A stretch of 64,000 nt of DNA from RYN-230 sp963760405 (GTDB lineage: Bacteria; Actinomycetota; Actinomycetes; Streptosporangiales; Streptosporangiaceae): NCBI GenBank assembly GCA_963760405.1, contig CAVXCV010000005.1, forward strand, positions 124,001-188,000. Reading direction: 5' to 3'. Position 1 is the stretch's first letter; every line of letters begins with the position of its first letter. Shown here piece by piece: positions 17,271 to 27,840 of the stretch. Both the position numbers and the translations under genes were made by a program. The notes beneath the pieces are model-generated. The model made no database searches. It saw only the letters and a list, made by a program, of their open reading frames with translations, and was not told the DNA's origin.

Positions 17271-19942
17271 CCCTTCCGGACTGTCAGCGCGTCGGACGCC
17301 GGGTCGGTGTCCACCAGGACCTGGTCGCCGTCGAGGATCTGGCCCGCCAGCAGGGACCGGGCCAGCTGGTCGCCGATCGCTGACTGGATGAGCCGCCGCA
17401 ACGGCCGCGCGCCGTAGACCGGGTCGAACCCGGTGACCGCGAGCCATTCCCGGGCGGCTGGCGTGACCATGAGTGACAGCCTCCGGTCGGCCAGCCGCTG
17501 GCCCAGCCTCGCCACCTGCAGGTCAACGATCCGGCTCAGCTCCTCCGTGGTCAGCGAGTCGAACAGGATCACGTCGTCCAGCCGGTTCAGGAACTCGGGC
17601 TTGAACGTGGCCTGGACGATCTTCATGACCGCGTCCCGCTTGGTGTCCTCGGTCAGCGCGGGATCAGCGATGTACTGGGAGCCCAGGTTCGAGGTGAGGA
17701 TCAGGATCGTGTTGCGGAAGTCCACCGTCCGGCCCTGGCCATCAGTCAGCCTGCCGTCGTCCAGCACCTGGAGCAGGATGTCGAAGACCTCCGGATGTGC
17801 CTTTTCCACCTCGTCGAGCAGGACCACACAGTACGGACGGCGCCGGACCACCTCGGTCAGCTGGCCGCCTTCCTCGTAACCCACGTAGCCGGGCGGCGCG
17901 CCGACCAGCCGGGCCACCGAGTGCTTCTCGCCGTACTCGCTCATGTCGATGCGCACCATGGCGCGCTCGTCATCGAACAGGAACTCCGCCAGCCCCTTGG
18001 CCAGCTCGGTCTTGCCTACCCCGGTGGGCCCGAGGAAGAGGAAGGAGCCTGCGGGGCGGTCCGGGTCCGCTATCCCGGCCCGGGACCGGCGCACCGCGTC
18101 GGACACCGCCTGCACCGCCTTGGCCTGGCCGATGATGCGCCGGCCAAGCTCGTCTTCCATCCGCAGCAGCTTGCCGGTCTCCCCTTCGAGCAGCCGCCCG
18201 GCCGGGATGCCGGTCCACGACGCAACCACGTCGGCCACATCGTCTGGCCCGACCTGCTCCTTGACCATCGGCGCCTCGCCAGCCGGGAGCGTGGGTGAAC
18301 CAAGCGTGGGGGAACCATTCGCCGCCGGAACGGCCTCGGCCGCCATGGCCGCGTCCGGATCAGCGACCCCAGGCGCCCGCCCGACCGCCGCCTCAGCGGC
18401 CGCGAGCGCTCGCTTCAGATCCGGGATCTCGCCGTACATGAGCCGCGAAGCGGTCTCCAGGTCACCGTCGCGCCGTGCCCGCTCGGCCTGGCCTTCCTTG
18501 TCGGCAATCTGCTTCTTGAACTCACCGATCTTGTTCAGGCCGCCCTTTTCCTGCTCCCAGCGCGCGACCAGGGCGTTCAACTGCTCCTGCCGGTCGGCGA
18601 GGTCGGCCCGCAGCCGCTCCAGCCGTTCCCGGCTGGCCGGGTCGTTCTCCTTGGCCAGGGCAAGCTCCTGCATCTTCATCCGGTTGACGGCCCGCTGCAG
18701 CTCGTCGATCTCGACCGGCCGGGAATCGATCTCCATCCGCAGCCGGGATGCGGCCTCGTCGATCAGGTCGATCGCCTTGTCCGGCAGGAACCGGCCGGTG
18801 ATGTAGCGGTCGGACAGGGTGGCCGCGCTGACCAGAGCGGCATCAGAGATCTGCACCTGGTGATGCGCCTCGTAGCGGCTCTTGAGCCCGCGCAGGATCG
18901 CGATCGTGTCCTCGACCGAAGGCTCCCCGACGAAGATCTGCTGGAACCGGCGCTCCAGGGCGGGGTCCTTCTCGATCCGCTCGCGGAACTCATCCAGCGT
19001 GGTCGCGCCCACCATGCGCAGCTCGCCGCGGGCTAGCATCGGCTTGAGCATGTTGCCCGCGTCCATCGCGCCCTCGGCCGCTCCCGCCCCGACGACCGTA
19101 TGCAGTTCGTCGATGAACGTGATGATCTGGCCTTCGCTCTGCTTGATCTCGTTCAGTACCGCCTTGAGCCGCTCCTCGAACTCGCCGCGGTACTTGGCCC
19201 CGGCCACCATCGCGGCCAGGTCCAGCGCGACCAGCCGCTTGCCACGCAGCGACTCGGGCACGTCGCCGGCCACGATCCGCTGGGCCAGCCCCTCCACCAC
19301 GGCGGTCTTGCCCACGCCTGGCTCGCCGATCAGCACCGGGTTGTTCTTGGTGCGGCGGGAGAGCACCTGGATCACCCGCCTGATCTCCGAGTCACGGCCG
19401 ATGACCGGGTCGAGCGCGCCGTCGCGGGCCTGCTGGGTCAGGTTGACCCCGTACTTCTCCAGCGCCTGGTAGGTCCCCTCCGGGTCCTCGGTGGTGACCC
19501 GGGCGTGTCCGCGCACCTTCTCGAACGCGCTGAGCAGCGCGGCCGCAGTGGCCCCAGCCTCACGCAGCACGGTCGCGGCCTGGCCGCCGTCGGCCGCGAG
19601 GCCGACCAGCAGGTGCTCGGTGGACACGTACTCATCGCCCAGTTCCCGGGCGTGCTTGGCCGCCGTGGCGAGCGTGGTCAACATCGGCCGGGTCATGTCC
19701 GGGGCGCTGACCGAGCTGCCGGCCGCCTTGGGCAGCCGGGCCAGCAGGTCGGTGGTGCGCTTGAGGACCGCACCGGGATCGGCGCCGACCGCCCGCAGCA
19801 GCGGTGCCGCGGTGCCGCCTTCCTGGCTGACCAGGGCCGCGAGCAGGTGCAGCGGCTCAACTTGCGGGTTGCCGTCCGCGGTGGCCCGGCGGACCGAGGC
19901 GGACAGTGCCTCTTGGCTCTTTCGGGTGAGCTTGTCGTCCAT
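17210..19942 (-). CDS. clpB: ATP-dependent disaggregase ClpB
   Basis: A 910-residue Hsp100 ATPase that dissolves protein aggregates with DnaK/DnaJ/GrpE. The N-terminal Clp repeat domain (about 1-145) is followed by AAA1 with Walker A GEPGVGKT near residue 205, a coiled-coil middle domain (about 400-520, KENDPASRERLERLRADLA...), and AAA2 with GPTGVGKT near 637. An A/P/G-rich insert of about 35 residues (522-558) sits between the middle domain and AAA2. A Ser-rich tail ends the protein. It is the last gene of dnaK-grpE-dnaJ-hspR-clpB, starting 76 bp after hspR, so HspR control is expected. Confidence 0.97.
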   Translation of the reverse strand: MDDKLTRKSQEALSASVRRATADGNPQVEPLHLLAALVSQEGGTAAPLLRAVGADPGAVLKRTTDLLARLPKAAGSSVSAPDMTRPMLTTLATAAKHARELGDEYVSTEHLLVGLAADGGQAATVLREAGATAAALLSAFEKVRGHARVTTEDPEGTYQALEKYGVNLTQQARDGALDPVIGRDSEIRRVIQVLSRRTKNNPVLIGEPGVGKTAVVEGLAQRIVAGDVPESLRGKRLVALDLAAMVAGAKYRGEFEERLKAVLNEIKQSEGQIITFIDELHTVVGAGAAEGAMDAGNMLKPMLARGELRMVGATTLDEFRERIEKDPALERRFQQIFVGEPSVEDTIAILRGLKSRYEAHHQVQISDAALVSAATLSDRYITGRFLPDKAIDLIDEAASRLRMEIDSRPVEIDELQRAVNRMKMQELALAKENDPASRERLERLRADLADRQEQLNALVARWEQEKGGLNKIGEFKKQIADKEGQAERARRDGDLETASRLMYGEIPDLKRALAAAEAAVGRAPGVADPDAAMAAEAVPAANGSPTLGSPTLPAGEAPMVKEQVGPDDVADVVASWTGIPAGRLLEGETGKLLRMEDELGRRIIGQAKAVQAVSDAVRRSRAGIADPDRPAGSFLFLGPTGVGKTELAKGLAEFLFDDERAMVRIDMSEYGEKHSVARLVGAPPGYVGYEEGGQLTEVVRRRPYCVVLLDEVEKAHPEVFDILLQVLDDGRLTDGQGRTVDFRNTILILTSNLGSQYIADPALTEDTKRDAVMKIVQATFKPEFLNRLDDVILFDSLTTEELSRIVDLQVARLGQRLADRRLSLMVTPAAREWLAVTGFDPVYGARPLRRLIQSAIGDQLARSLLAGQILDGDQVLVDTDPASDALTVRKGHLSAAGAAGSDGSSSSSLS

Positions 19943-20018
19943 GGTTACTTTCTGGATCTATCTATGAGTCCGGGGCTGTTTTCCCGGAGCGTTCGGTATG
20001 CCGTGCTTGCTTATGCGG

Positions 20019-20525
20019 TTATGGCGCGGAACCAGGGTGCTGCTGGGCCGCCGCGGGCAGCGCCCGGCGTTCCTGGCCCAGCTCCGGATCGTCCGGCCGG
20101 ACCGTGCCCCGGGTGCCCGGATCGTGTACCGGGACCAGCTGGGCCCCGCCCGACCGGCTGCGCAGCAGGCCAGCCAGCCGGGCGGCGACGGAACGGGTGG
20201 ACTCGAGCTCCATCCGCAGCTGGGACAGTTCGGCGGTCAGCTCGGTGAACCGCTGGCGGTGCCGCCGCAGTTCCTCCTCCAGCTCCAGGATCCGCTTGAT
20301 CCCGGACAGGTTGACGCCCTCTTCCTGGGAAAGCCGCTGCACCTCGCGCAGCTCGAGGATGTTCCGAAGGGAGTACCGCCGGCCCCGGCCGGTGGCCCGG
20401 CCCGGCGACACCAGCCCGAGCCGGTCGTAGGCCCGCAGCGTCTGCGGGTGCATCCCGGCCAGCTGGGCGGCTACGGAGATGACGTACACGGGAGTGTCGT
20501 CGGACAGGCCGAACGGGCTGGCCAT
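20019..20525 (-). CDS. hspR: Heat-shock repressor HspR (MerR family)
   Basis: A 168-residue MerR-type repressor. VYVISVAAQLAGMHPQTLRAYDRLGLVSP is the winged helix-turn-helix, RRYSLRNILELREVQRLSQEEGVNLSGIKRIL the wing and linker, and RHRQRFTELTAELSQLRMELE a coiled coil. Known HspR proteins bind HAIR operators with DnaK as co-repressor; two matching operators lie upstream of dnaK. The Ala/Pro-rich C-terminal 30 residues are not conserved. It lies 36 bp downstream of dnaJ. Confidence 0.94.
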   Translation of the reverse strand: MASPFGLSDDTPVYVISVAAQLAGMHPQTLRAYDRLGLVSPGRATGRGRRYSLRNILELREVQRLSQEEGVNLSGIKRILELEEELRRHRQRFTELTAELSQLRMELESTRSVAARLAGLLRSRSGGAQLVPVHDPGTRGTVRPDDPELGQERRALPAAAQQHPGSAP

Positions 20526-20561
20526 GCCGTCACCTCCGTCCCTTCACGGCGGCCGGGTACA

Positions 20562-21761
20562 TCAGCCGCTCCTTGCTCGCTGCAGCAGGTCCTCCCTGGG
20601 GTCCTGCCCGGCCGTGGCCTCACGGAAGGACCGGAGTGCCTCGGTAGCCTGCGTGTTCAGGTGCTGTGGCACCTGCACCTGCACGGTGACCAGCAGGTCG
20701 CCGTTGGTTCCGTCCTTCCGCCGCACGCCCTTGCCGCGTACCCGGAAGGTCCGGCCGTTCGGCGTGCCCGCCGGGATCCGGACGCTGACCGGCACGCCGC
20801 GGTGTGCGGGTACCTTGATCTCCGCGCCCAGCGTCGCCTCCGGGAAGGTCACCGGCACCGAGACGGTCAGGTTGTACCCGGACCGGCCGAAGACCGGATG
20901 CGGGGTGACATGCACCCGCACGTACAGGTCCCCGGCGGGCCCGCCGCGCTCACCCGGCGCGCCCTTCCCGGCGAGCTTGATCCGCTGGCCGTCGGCCACC
21001 CCGGCGGGAATACGGGCCTGGATCGTCCGGGTGCTCATCGCCCGCCCGCTGCCCGAGCAGGCCGGGCACGGGTCATCCACCACCAGGCCGCGGCCGCGGC
21101 ATTCCCGGCACGGCTCGGAAAAGGCGAAGCTGCCCAGGTTCCGGCTTTCCTGGCCGGTCCCCTCGCAGTTAGGACAGACCCGCGGCACCGTCCCGGCCTT
21201 GGCCCCGGTGCCCTTGCAGGTCGGGCACGGTCCCTCGCCTGCCAGCCGCAGCGAGACGGTGGCACCGTCGAGGGAGTCACTGAACGACAGTGAGGTCTCC
21301 GTCTCGATGTCCGTTCCGCGCCGCGGCCGGGCCTGCGTGCCTGCCCGGCCGCCCCCTCCGCCGAATACGCCGCCGAAGAGGTCGCCGAGCCGCCCGCCGC
21401 CGGAGCCGGTGCCGGGCGTGCCCGTGCCCGTGCCGGTGCCGCTGCCGAACAGGTCGCCTAGATCGAAGCCGAAGCCACCGCCCGCGCCGGCCGGGCCACG
21501 CTGGCCCGGGGCCCGGAACCCGCCGCCGAACAGCGAGCGGGCGTCGTCGTATTCCTTGCGCCGCTTGGCGTCCGACAGCGTGTTGTAGGCCTCGGAGATC
21601 TCCTTGAACCGCTCCTCCGCCTTGGCATCACCCTTGTTGGCGTCCGGGTGGTACTTACGGGCGAGCTTGCGGTAGGACTTCTTGATCTCCTCCGGGGTGG
21701 CGCTCTTGGATACGCCCAGGACCTTGTAGTAGTCCTTCTCGAGGAAGTCCTTCGTGCTCAC
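20562..21761 (-). CDS. dnaJ: Chaperone DnaJ (type I Hsp40)
   Basis: A 399-residue co-chaperone that stimulates DnaK ATPase and delivers unfolded proteins. The J-domain has the HPD tripeptide (ARKYHPDANKG), then a G/F/T-rich linker, four zinc-binding CxxCxGxG repeats (CPTCKGTG, CPNCEGTG, CRECRGRG, CPACSGSG) and a C-terminal substrate domain. The linker contains a GTGTGTGT run. The start is GTG. It lies between grpE and hspR in the chaperone operon. Confidence 0.97.
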   Translation of the reverse strand: MSTKDFLEKDYYKVLGVSKSATPEEIKKSYRKLARKYHPDANKGDAKAEERFKEISEAYNTLSDAKRRKEYDDARSLFGGGFRAPGQRGPAGAGGGFGFDLGDLFGSGTGTGTGTPGTGSGGGRLGDLFGGVFGGGGGRAGTQARPRRGTDIETETSLSFSDSLDGATVSLRLAGEGPCPTCKGTGAKAGTVPRVCPNCEGTGQESRNLGSFAFSEPCRECRGRGLVVDDPCPACSGSGRAMSTRTIQARIPAGVADGQRIKLAGKGAPGERGGPAGDLYVRVHVTPHPVFGRSGYNLTVSVPVTFPEATLGAEIKVPAHRGVPVSVRIPAGTPNGRTFRVRGKGVRRKDGTNGDLLVTVQVQVPQHLNTQATEALRSFREATAGQDPREDLLQRARSG

Positions 21762-21777
21762 TTACCTCTCCTGGGCA

Positions 21778-22705
21778 TTAGTTGTTTCCTGCGGGAGTCC
21801 CCCGTGGCTGGCCGGAGCCGGGTGCCGGGCCGCGGTTCGCGGTACGGCCCTCGGCCTGGCTGCCCTCGGCCTCGTCGCCGGGCTCGGCCACCGCGACCCG
21901 GGCTGGCCGCAGGATCCGCTCGCCCACCTTGTAGCCAGGCTGCAGGATCTGGACCGCGGTCGGCTCGGTCACCTCGGATGAATAGGAGTGCATCAGCGCC
22001 TCGTGGACCCGCGGGTCGAATGGCTCCCCGGGGTCACCGAAGCTGTCCAGCCCCATCTTCGTGGCGATGGCCTCGAGCGATTCCGCGATGGACTTGAAGC
22101 CGCCGGTCAGCTCGCCGTGCTCGCGAGCCCGGCCGATGTCGTCGAGCACCGGGAGCAACGCGCTCAGCACGTTCGCCAGCGCTTGCTCACGCACGGCCAG
22201 CCGGTCCCGCTCGACCCGCTTGCGGTAGTTGGCGTACTCGGCCTGCAACCGCTGCAGGTCGGCGGTGCGCTCGGCGAGTTGCGCCGCCAGCGCCCCGTCG
22301 CGGCCCGTGGTCTGGTTCCCGCTGCCCGCGCCGCCGGGCGGCCACGGGCGGGTCCCGCCCGCTGGCTCCTGCGGGCTGGTGGCCTGAGCTGGCCCGGCCG
22401 CGGCGCCGCCGGCCGGGGGGAATCCTCCGGCCCGGCGGCGTCCGGTGCCTGGCGCGCCGTACCCGGGCGGCCGACCCCGGCTGGCGGGGCGGCCGGGTCA
22501 CTGCCCGGCTGCGGCGCCGCGGGCCGGGCCCCGGCGCCACCCGGCTTGGAGACCGCGTGCCGGCCCGGCCGCGACTTGGCCGGGGGCTCGGCGTCACGGC
22601 GCCCCTGCCCGTACTGGCTGGGGTCCCTGACCTGGCCGGTCACCGGATCGACGCGCCTGAGGTCACGGATCACCGGCCCTGCATTGGTGTCCTCTGGCGA
22701 GTTCA

Positions 22706-22706
<1 letters not shown>
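21778..22706 (-). CDS. grpE: Nucleotide exchange factor GrpE (apparent frameshift)
   Basis: GrpE exchanges ADP on DnaK. The ATG (MNSPEDTNAGPVIRDLRRV) overlaps the dnaK stop in TAATG. The first 95 residues are a Pro/Ala/Gly-rich disordered region. In the sequence as given the frame then becomes arginine-rich noise, while the next frame carries the true GrpE core: ALAAQLAERTADLQRLQ coiled coil, EYANYRKRVERDR and the C-terminal HEALMHSYSSEVTEPTAVQILQPGYKV. One base missing in the G6 run at 22415-22420 (C6 in the mRNA) would join them into 309 residues. GrpE is normally essential, so an assembly or read error is likely. Confidence 0.86.
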
Positions 22707-24562
<1,856 letters not shown>

Positions 24563-24595
24563 GTTGTAGTCCTTGTGTGTGATGGTGGTCCTAAG

Positions 24596-24616
24596 CTTGA
24601 GCCGTACTGGCTCAAG
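24596..24616. promoter_or_regulatory. HAIR operator 1 (HspR site)
   Basis: CTTGAGC-N7-GCTCAAG is a perfect 7-bp inverted repeat with the spacing of the HspR HAIR consensus (CTTGAGT-N7-ACTCAAG). It lies 34 bp upstream of the dnaK ATG. HspR is encoded in the same operon, consistent with autoregulation. Confidence 0.93.
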
Positions 24617-24620
24617 TCTG

Positions 24621-24640
24621 CCAAGGGAGTTCCTCCTTGG
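24621..24640. promoter_or_regulatory. CCAAGG inverted repeat between the HAIR sites
   Basis: CCAAGG and CCTTGG flank 8 bp. It sits between the two HAIR sites in the dnaK leader or promoter. It could be a further regulator site or an mRNA hairpin; no specific factor can be named. Confidence 0.4.
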
Positions 24641-24646
24641 CAAATA

Positions 24647-24667
24647 GTTGAGTCTGATGTGCTCAAC
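24647..24667. promoter_or_regulatory. HAIR-like operator 2
   Basis: GTTGAGT-N7-GCTCAAC is a second inverted repeat with HAIR geometry, GTTGAG pairing CTCAAC. Its centre is 51 bp from that of operator 1. It differs from consensus by one symmetrical change in each arm. Confidence 0.8.
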
Positions 24668-24979
24668 TTCTTTGCGCCGGAAATCATTCCCCGCCCGTGA
24701 GCTGGGACGGAGCGGATCGTAGGCCACCAGCCCCGGGCGTCCTGCGAGCCGGGGAGGCGGCTGACCGGCGGGGTTTGCGTTGCGGAGAGCCAGTGTGGCC
24801 GCTGCGGGCCAGCGCTGCGCCGGGCCCGGGGAGCCGCGGCCCCGAAGTTACCAGCGGGTACGATACCCGGGATGCCGGGCCACGGTGCCTAGTGATCATC
24901 GGGTGCCGCGGCACGGCGTACGCTGGCAGCCGGCCCCGCGCTGGCTCCCTGCTGGCCGGCGCTGCGCGAGGAGGTCTTC

Positions 24980-27163
24980 GTGGTCGTGCGGATCGTGATC
25001 GGGCTTGCCCTGACGGTAGTGGCCTTCGCGCTTGCGGGCCGCAGGCTGTGGTGGCTGTACCGGGTAGGCCGGACCGGCCAGCCAGCGCCGGAGCGGATCG
25101 AGGCGGTGCGCGCGCACCCGGCGCGGGATGCGGAGGTCGAGGCGACCGAGGTGATCGGGCAGCGCAAGCTGCTGAAGTGGACAGTGCCCGGGGTGGCGCA
25201 CGCGCTGACGTTCTGGGGCTTCACCGTGCTGCTGCTGACCATCCTCGAGACGTATGGTGCCCTGTTCGACAAGAAGTTCCCCGGAATCGATCACTGGTCA
25301 GTGATCGCCTTCCTCGAGGACCTGTTCGCCGTGGGCGTGCTGGTCGGCATCGTCACGTTCGCCGTGATCCGGCTGCGCAACAATCCTGCCCGTGAGGGCC
25401 GGGAGTCCCGGTTCGCGGGCAGTCACACCGGTGCAGCGTGGCTCGTCCTGGCCGGGATCTTCCTGGTCATCGCCACATTGCTGCTCTTCCGGGGCGCGCA
25501 GATCAACACCGGCGACTTCCCGTACGCTCACGGCGCGTTCGCATCGCAGATCGTCGCCCACTGGCTGGCGCCGCTGGGCACCGGAGTGAACAGCGTGCTG
25601 GAGACGGTATTCCTGTTCGCGCAGCTGGCCGTGGTGCTCGGCTTCCTGGTGTTCGTCACCTACTCCAAGCACCTGCACATCTTCGCCGCACCGGTCAACG
25701 TGCTGTTCTCCCGCCGCCCCAACGGGCTGGGCGCGCTGCAGCCGATGCGGTCCGCGGGCAAGGTGCTCGACTTCGAGGAAGCCGACCCGGACACCGACAT
25801 CTTCGGCCGCGGCAAGATCGAGGACTTCACCTGGAAGGGCCTGCTGGACATGGCCACCTGCACCGAGTGCGGGCGCTGCCAGTCCCAGTGCCCGGCCTGG
25901 GCCACCGGTAAGCCGCTGTCGCCCAAGCAGGTCATCCTGGACCTGCGCGACCACGCCCTGACCAAGGCGCCCTACCTGCTGGCCGGCAGCGACGAGGCGC
26001 GGGAGGCACTGCCGGACGAGGTGAAAGCCGAGGCGGCCCGCCCGCTGGTCGGCCCGGTGAGCGACGGCGGGGTGATCGACCCGGACGTGTTGTGGTCCTG
26101 CACCAACTGCGGGGCCTGCGTGGAAGAGTGCCCGGTGGACATCGAGCACATCGACCACATCTCCGACATGCGCCGCTACCAGGTGCTCATCGAATCCAGC
26201 TTCCCGCCGGAAGCCTCCTCGATGCTGAAGAACCTGGAGAGCAAGGGCAACCCGTGGGGCATGGGCGAGATGAAGCGGCTCGACTGGGTTTCCGAGCTCG
26301 ACTTCGAGGTTCCGGTCGTGGACGGGCGCATCGGCGATGACGTGGAGTACCTGTTCTGGGTCGGCTGCGCCGGCGCGCTGGAGGACCGGGCGAAGAAGAC
26401 CACCAAGGCCATTGCCACTCTGCTGAACGCCGCCGGGGTGAAGTTCGCGGTGCTCGGCCCGGCTGAGACGTGCACCGGAGACCCCGCGCGCCGGATGGGC
26501 AACGAGTTCGTGTTCTCCATGCTCGCGCAGCAGAACATCGAGACGCTCAACGAGGCCGGGGTGCGCACCATCGTGGCCTCCTGCCCGCACTGCTTCAACG
26601 CGATCGCCAACGAATACCCGCAGCTCGGCGGGAACTACGAGGTCGTCCATCACACCCAGCTGCTGGCCCGGCTGGTCGAGCAGGGCAAGCTCACCCCGGT
26701 CACCCGGGTCGAGGAGAAGATCACTTACCACGACCCGTGCTTCCTCGGGCGGCATAACAAGGTGTTCACCCCGCCGCGGGAAATCATGGAGCGGGTGCCC
26801 GGAGTGCAGCCGCAGGAAATGCACCGCTGCAAGAACCGCGGGTTCTGCTGCGGCGCAGGCGGCGCCCGGATGTGGATGGAAGAGCGGATCGGCAAGCGGA
26901 TCAACACCGAGCGCATCGACGAGGCCCTCGGCACCGACCCGGACACCGTCTCCACCGCCTGCCCGTACTGCCTGGTCATGCTGGGCGACGCGATCAGCGC
27001 CAAGAAGGCGGCTGGCGAGGCCAAGGAGAGCCTGGAAGTCGTGGACGTCGCCCAGGTGCTGGCCCGGTCGATCCAGCCGCCTGCCCCGCCTGCCCCGCCT
27101 GCGCCGCCTGCCCCGGCTACGGTACCCGGCCAGCCTGGGCCGGCCACCCCAGCCACCGGCTGA
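24980..27163 (+). CDS. Membrane (Fe-S) oxidoreductase, EtfD-like
   Basis: A 727-residue membrane protein of the heterodisulfide-reductase-like type. The first 230 residues have about five membrane helices resembling a NarI/HdrE-type quinone-reacting domain. Two 4Fe-4S ferredoxin motifs follow, CTECGRCQSQCP near residue 294 and CTNCGACVEECP near 373, then two CCG-type cysteine domains (including SCPHCFN, GFCCGAGGARM). Mycobacterial homologue Rv0338c (EtfD) passes electrons from ETF to menaquinone during fatty-acid oxidation; that role is inferred here. A PPAPPAPPAPP-type tail ends it. GTG start behind GAGGAGG. Confidence 0.88.
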   Translation: MVVRIVIGLALTVVAFALAGRRLWWLYRVGRTGQPAPERIEAVRAHPARDAEVEATEVIGQRKLLKWTVPGVAHALTFWGFTVLLLTILETYGALFDKKFPGIDHWSVIAFLEDLFAVGVLVGIVTFAVIRLRNNPAREGRESRFAGSHTGAAWLVLAGIFLVIATLLLFRGAQINTGDFPYAHGAFASQIVAHWLAPLGTGVNSVLETVFLFAQLAVVLGFLVFVTYSKHLHIFAAPVNVLFSRRPNGLGALQPMRSAGKVLDFEEADPDTDIFGRGKIEDFTWKGLLDMATCTECGRCQSQCPAWATGKPLSPKQVILDLRDHALTKAPYLLAGSDEAREALPDEVKAEAARPLVGPVSDGGVIDPDVLWSCTNCGACVEECPVDIEHIDHISDMRRYQVLIESSFPPEASSMLKNLESKGNPWGMGEMKRLDWVSELDFEVPVVDGRIGDDVEYLFWVGCAGALEDRAKKTTKAIATLLNAAGVKFAVLGPAETCTGDPARRMGNEFVFSMLAQQNIETLNEAGVRTIVASCPHCFNAIANEYPQLGGNYEVVHHTQLLARLVEQGKLTPVTRVEEKITYHDPCFLGRHNKVFTPPREIMERVPGVQPQEMHRCKNRGFCCGAGGARMWMEERIGKRINTERIDEALGTDPDTVSTACPYCLVMLGDAISAKKAAGEAKESLEVVDVAQVLARSIQPPAPPAPPAPPAPATVPGQPGPATPATG

Positions 27164-27177
27164 CCATCCGGGCCGCC

Positions 27178-27795
27178 ATGGACAGCAAGCGGGCGGAGGC
27201 CTTCAGCGATGGCGTCTTCGCCATCGCTATCACCCTGCTCGTGCTGAACCTGCGGCTGCCCGGCCCGGGGCCGCACCACTACTCGCTGACCCAGCAGCTG
27301 CTGCGCGACTGGCAGCAGTACTTCGCCTACGTGGTCAGCTTCCTGACCATCGGGATCATGTGGATGAACCACCACACGATCCTGGCCCATGTGACGCGGG
27401 TGGACCGGGCGCTGCTGGTGCTGAACCTGTTCCTGCTGATGGGCGTGGTCGCCATCCCATTCCCCACCGCCCTGGTCGCGGAGCATCTGCGGGACGCGGA
27501 TGGCGCCGCGGCGACAGTGACCTACGGGCTGGTGATGATCGCGATCTCGTTCGGCTTCGCCGGCTTGTGGATCTATGTCACGCGGCACGGGCCGGAACTG
27601 GGCGGGCAGGCCCATCCTGACTCGCTCCGCCGGTCCATCCCGGGTTTCACCGGCGGCCTGATCGTCTACGTGGCCGGAACGCTGATCGCGGCGTTCCTCT
27701 CGCCGCTGGCCGCCCTGATCATCTTCGGGGCGCTGGCCGTGTACTACCTGTTCGAGCACCTGCCCAGCCCGCAGAGCAGCGGGGCGCCGGTCTGA
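27178..27795 (+). CDS. TMEM175/DUF1211 family potassium channel protein
   Basis: A 205-residue protein with six predicted membrane segments. Residues 9-21, FSDGVFAIAITLL, are the pore-helix signature of prokaryotic TMEM175 channels, which conduct K+ as tetramers. IGIMWMNHHTILAHV is another family segment. The ATG lies 14 bp after the oxidoreductase stop, so the two may be co-transcribed. Channel activity is inferred from the family. Confidence 0.87.
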   Translation: MDSKRAEAFSDGVFAIAITLLVLNLRLPGPGPHHYSLTQQLLRDWQQYFAYVVSFLTIGIMWMNHHTILAHVTRVDRALLVLNLFLLMGVVAIPFPTALVAEHLRDADGAAATVTYGLVMIAISFGFAGLWIYVTRHGPELGGQAHPDSLRRSIPGFTGGLIVYVAGTLIAAFLSPLAALIIFGALAVYYLFEHLPSPQSSGAPV

Positions 27796-27840
27796 GGCCC
27801 CGGGCCGGGGCGCCTGGTCCTGGTCACCCTGGTCACCTGG

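Larger units (their letters stand above)
24563..24979. other. 417-bp divergent intergenic region, dnaK / oxidoreductase
   Basis: The left half holds the dnaK promoter region with the two HAIR operators. From about 24690 on the sequence is G/C-rich with no supported gene; short frames here are weak. A GAGGAGG ribosome-binding site at about 24968-24974 serves the GTG start of the Fe-S oxidoreductase. Confidence 0.6.
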
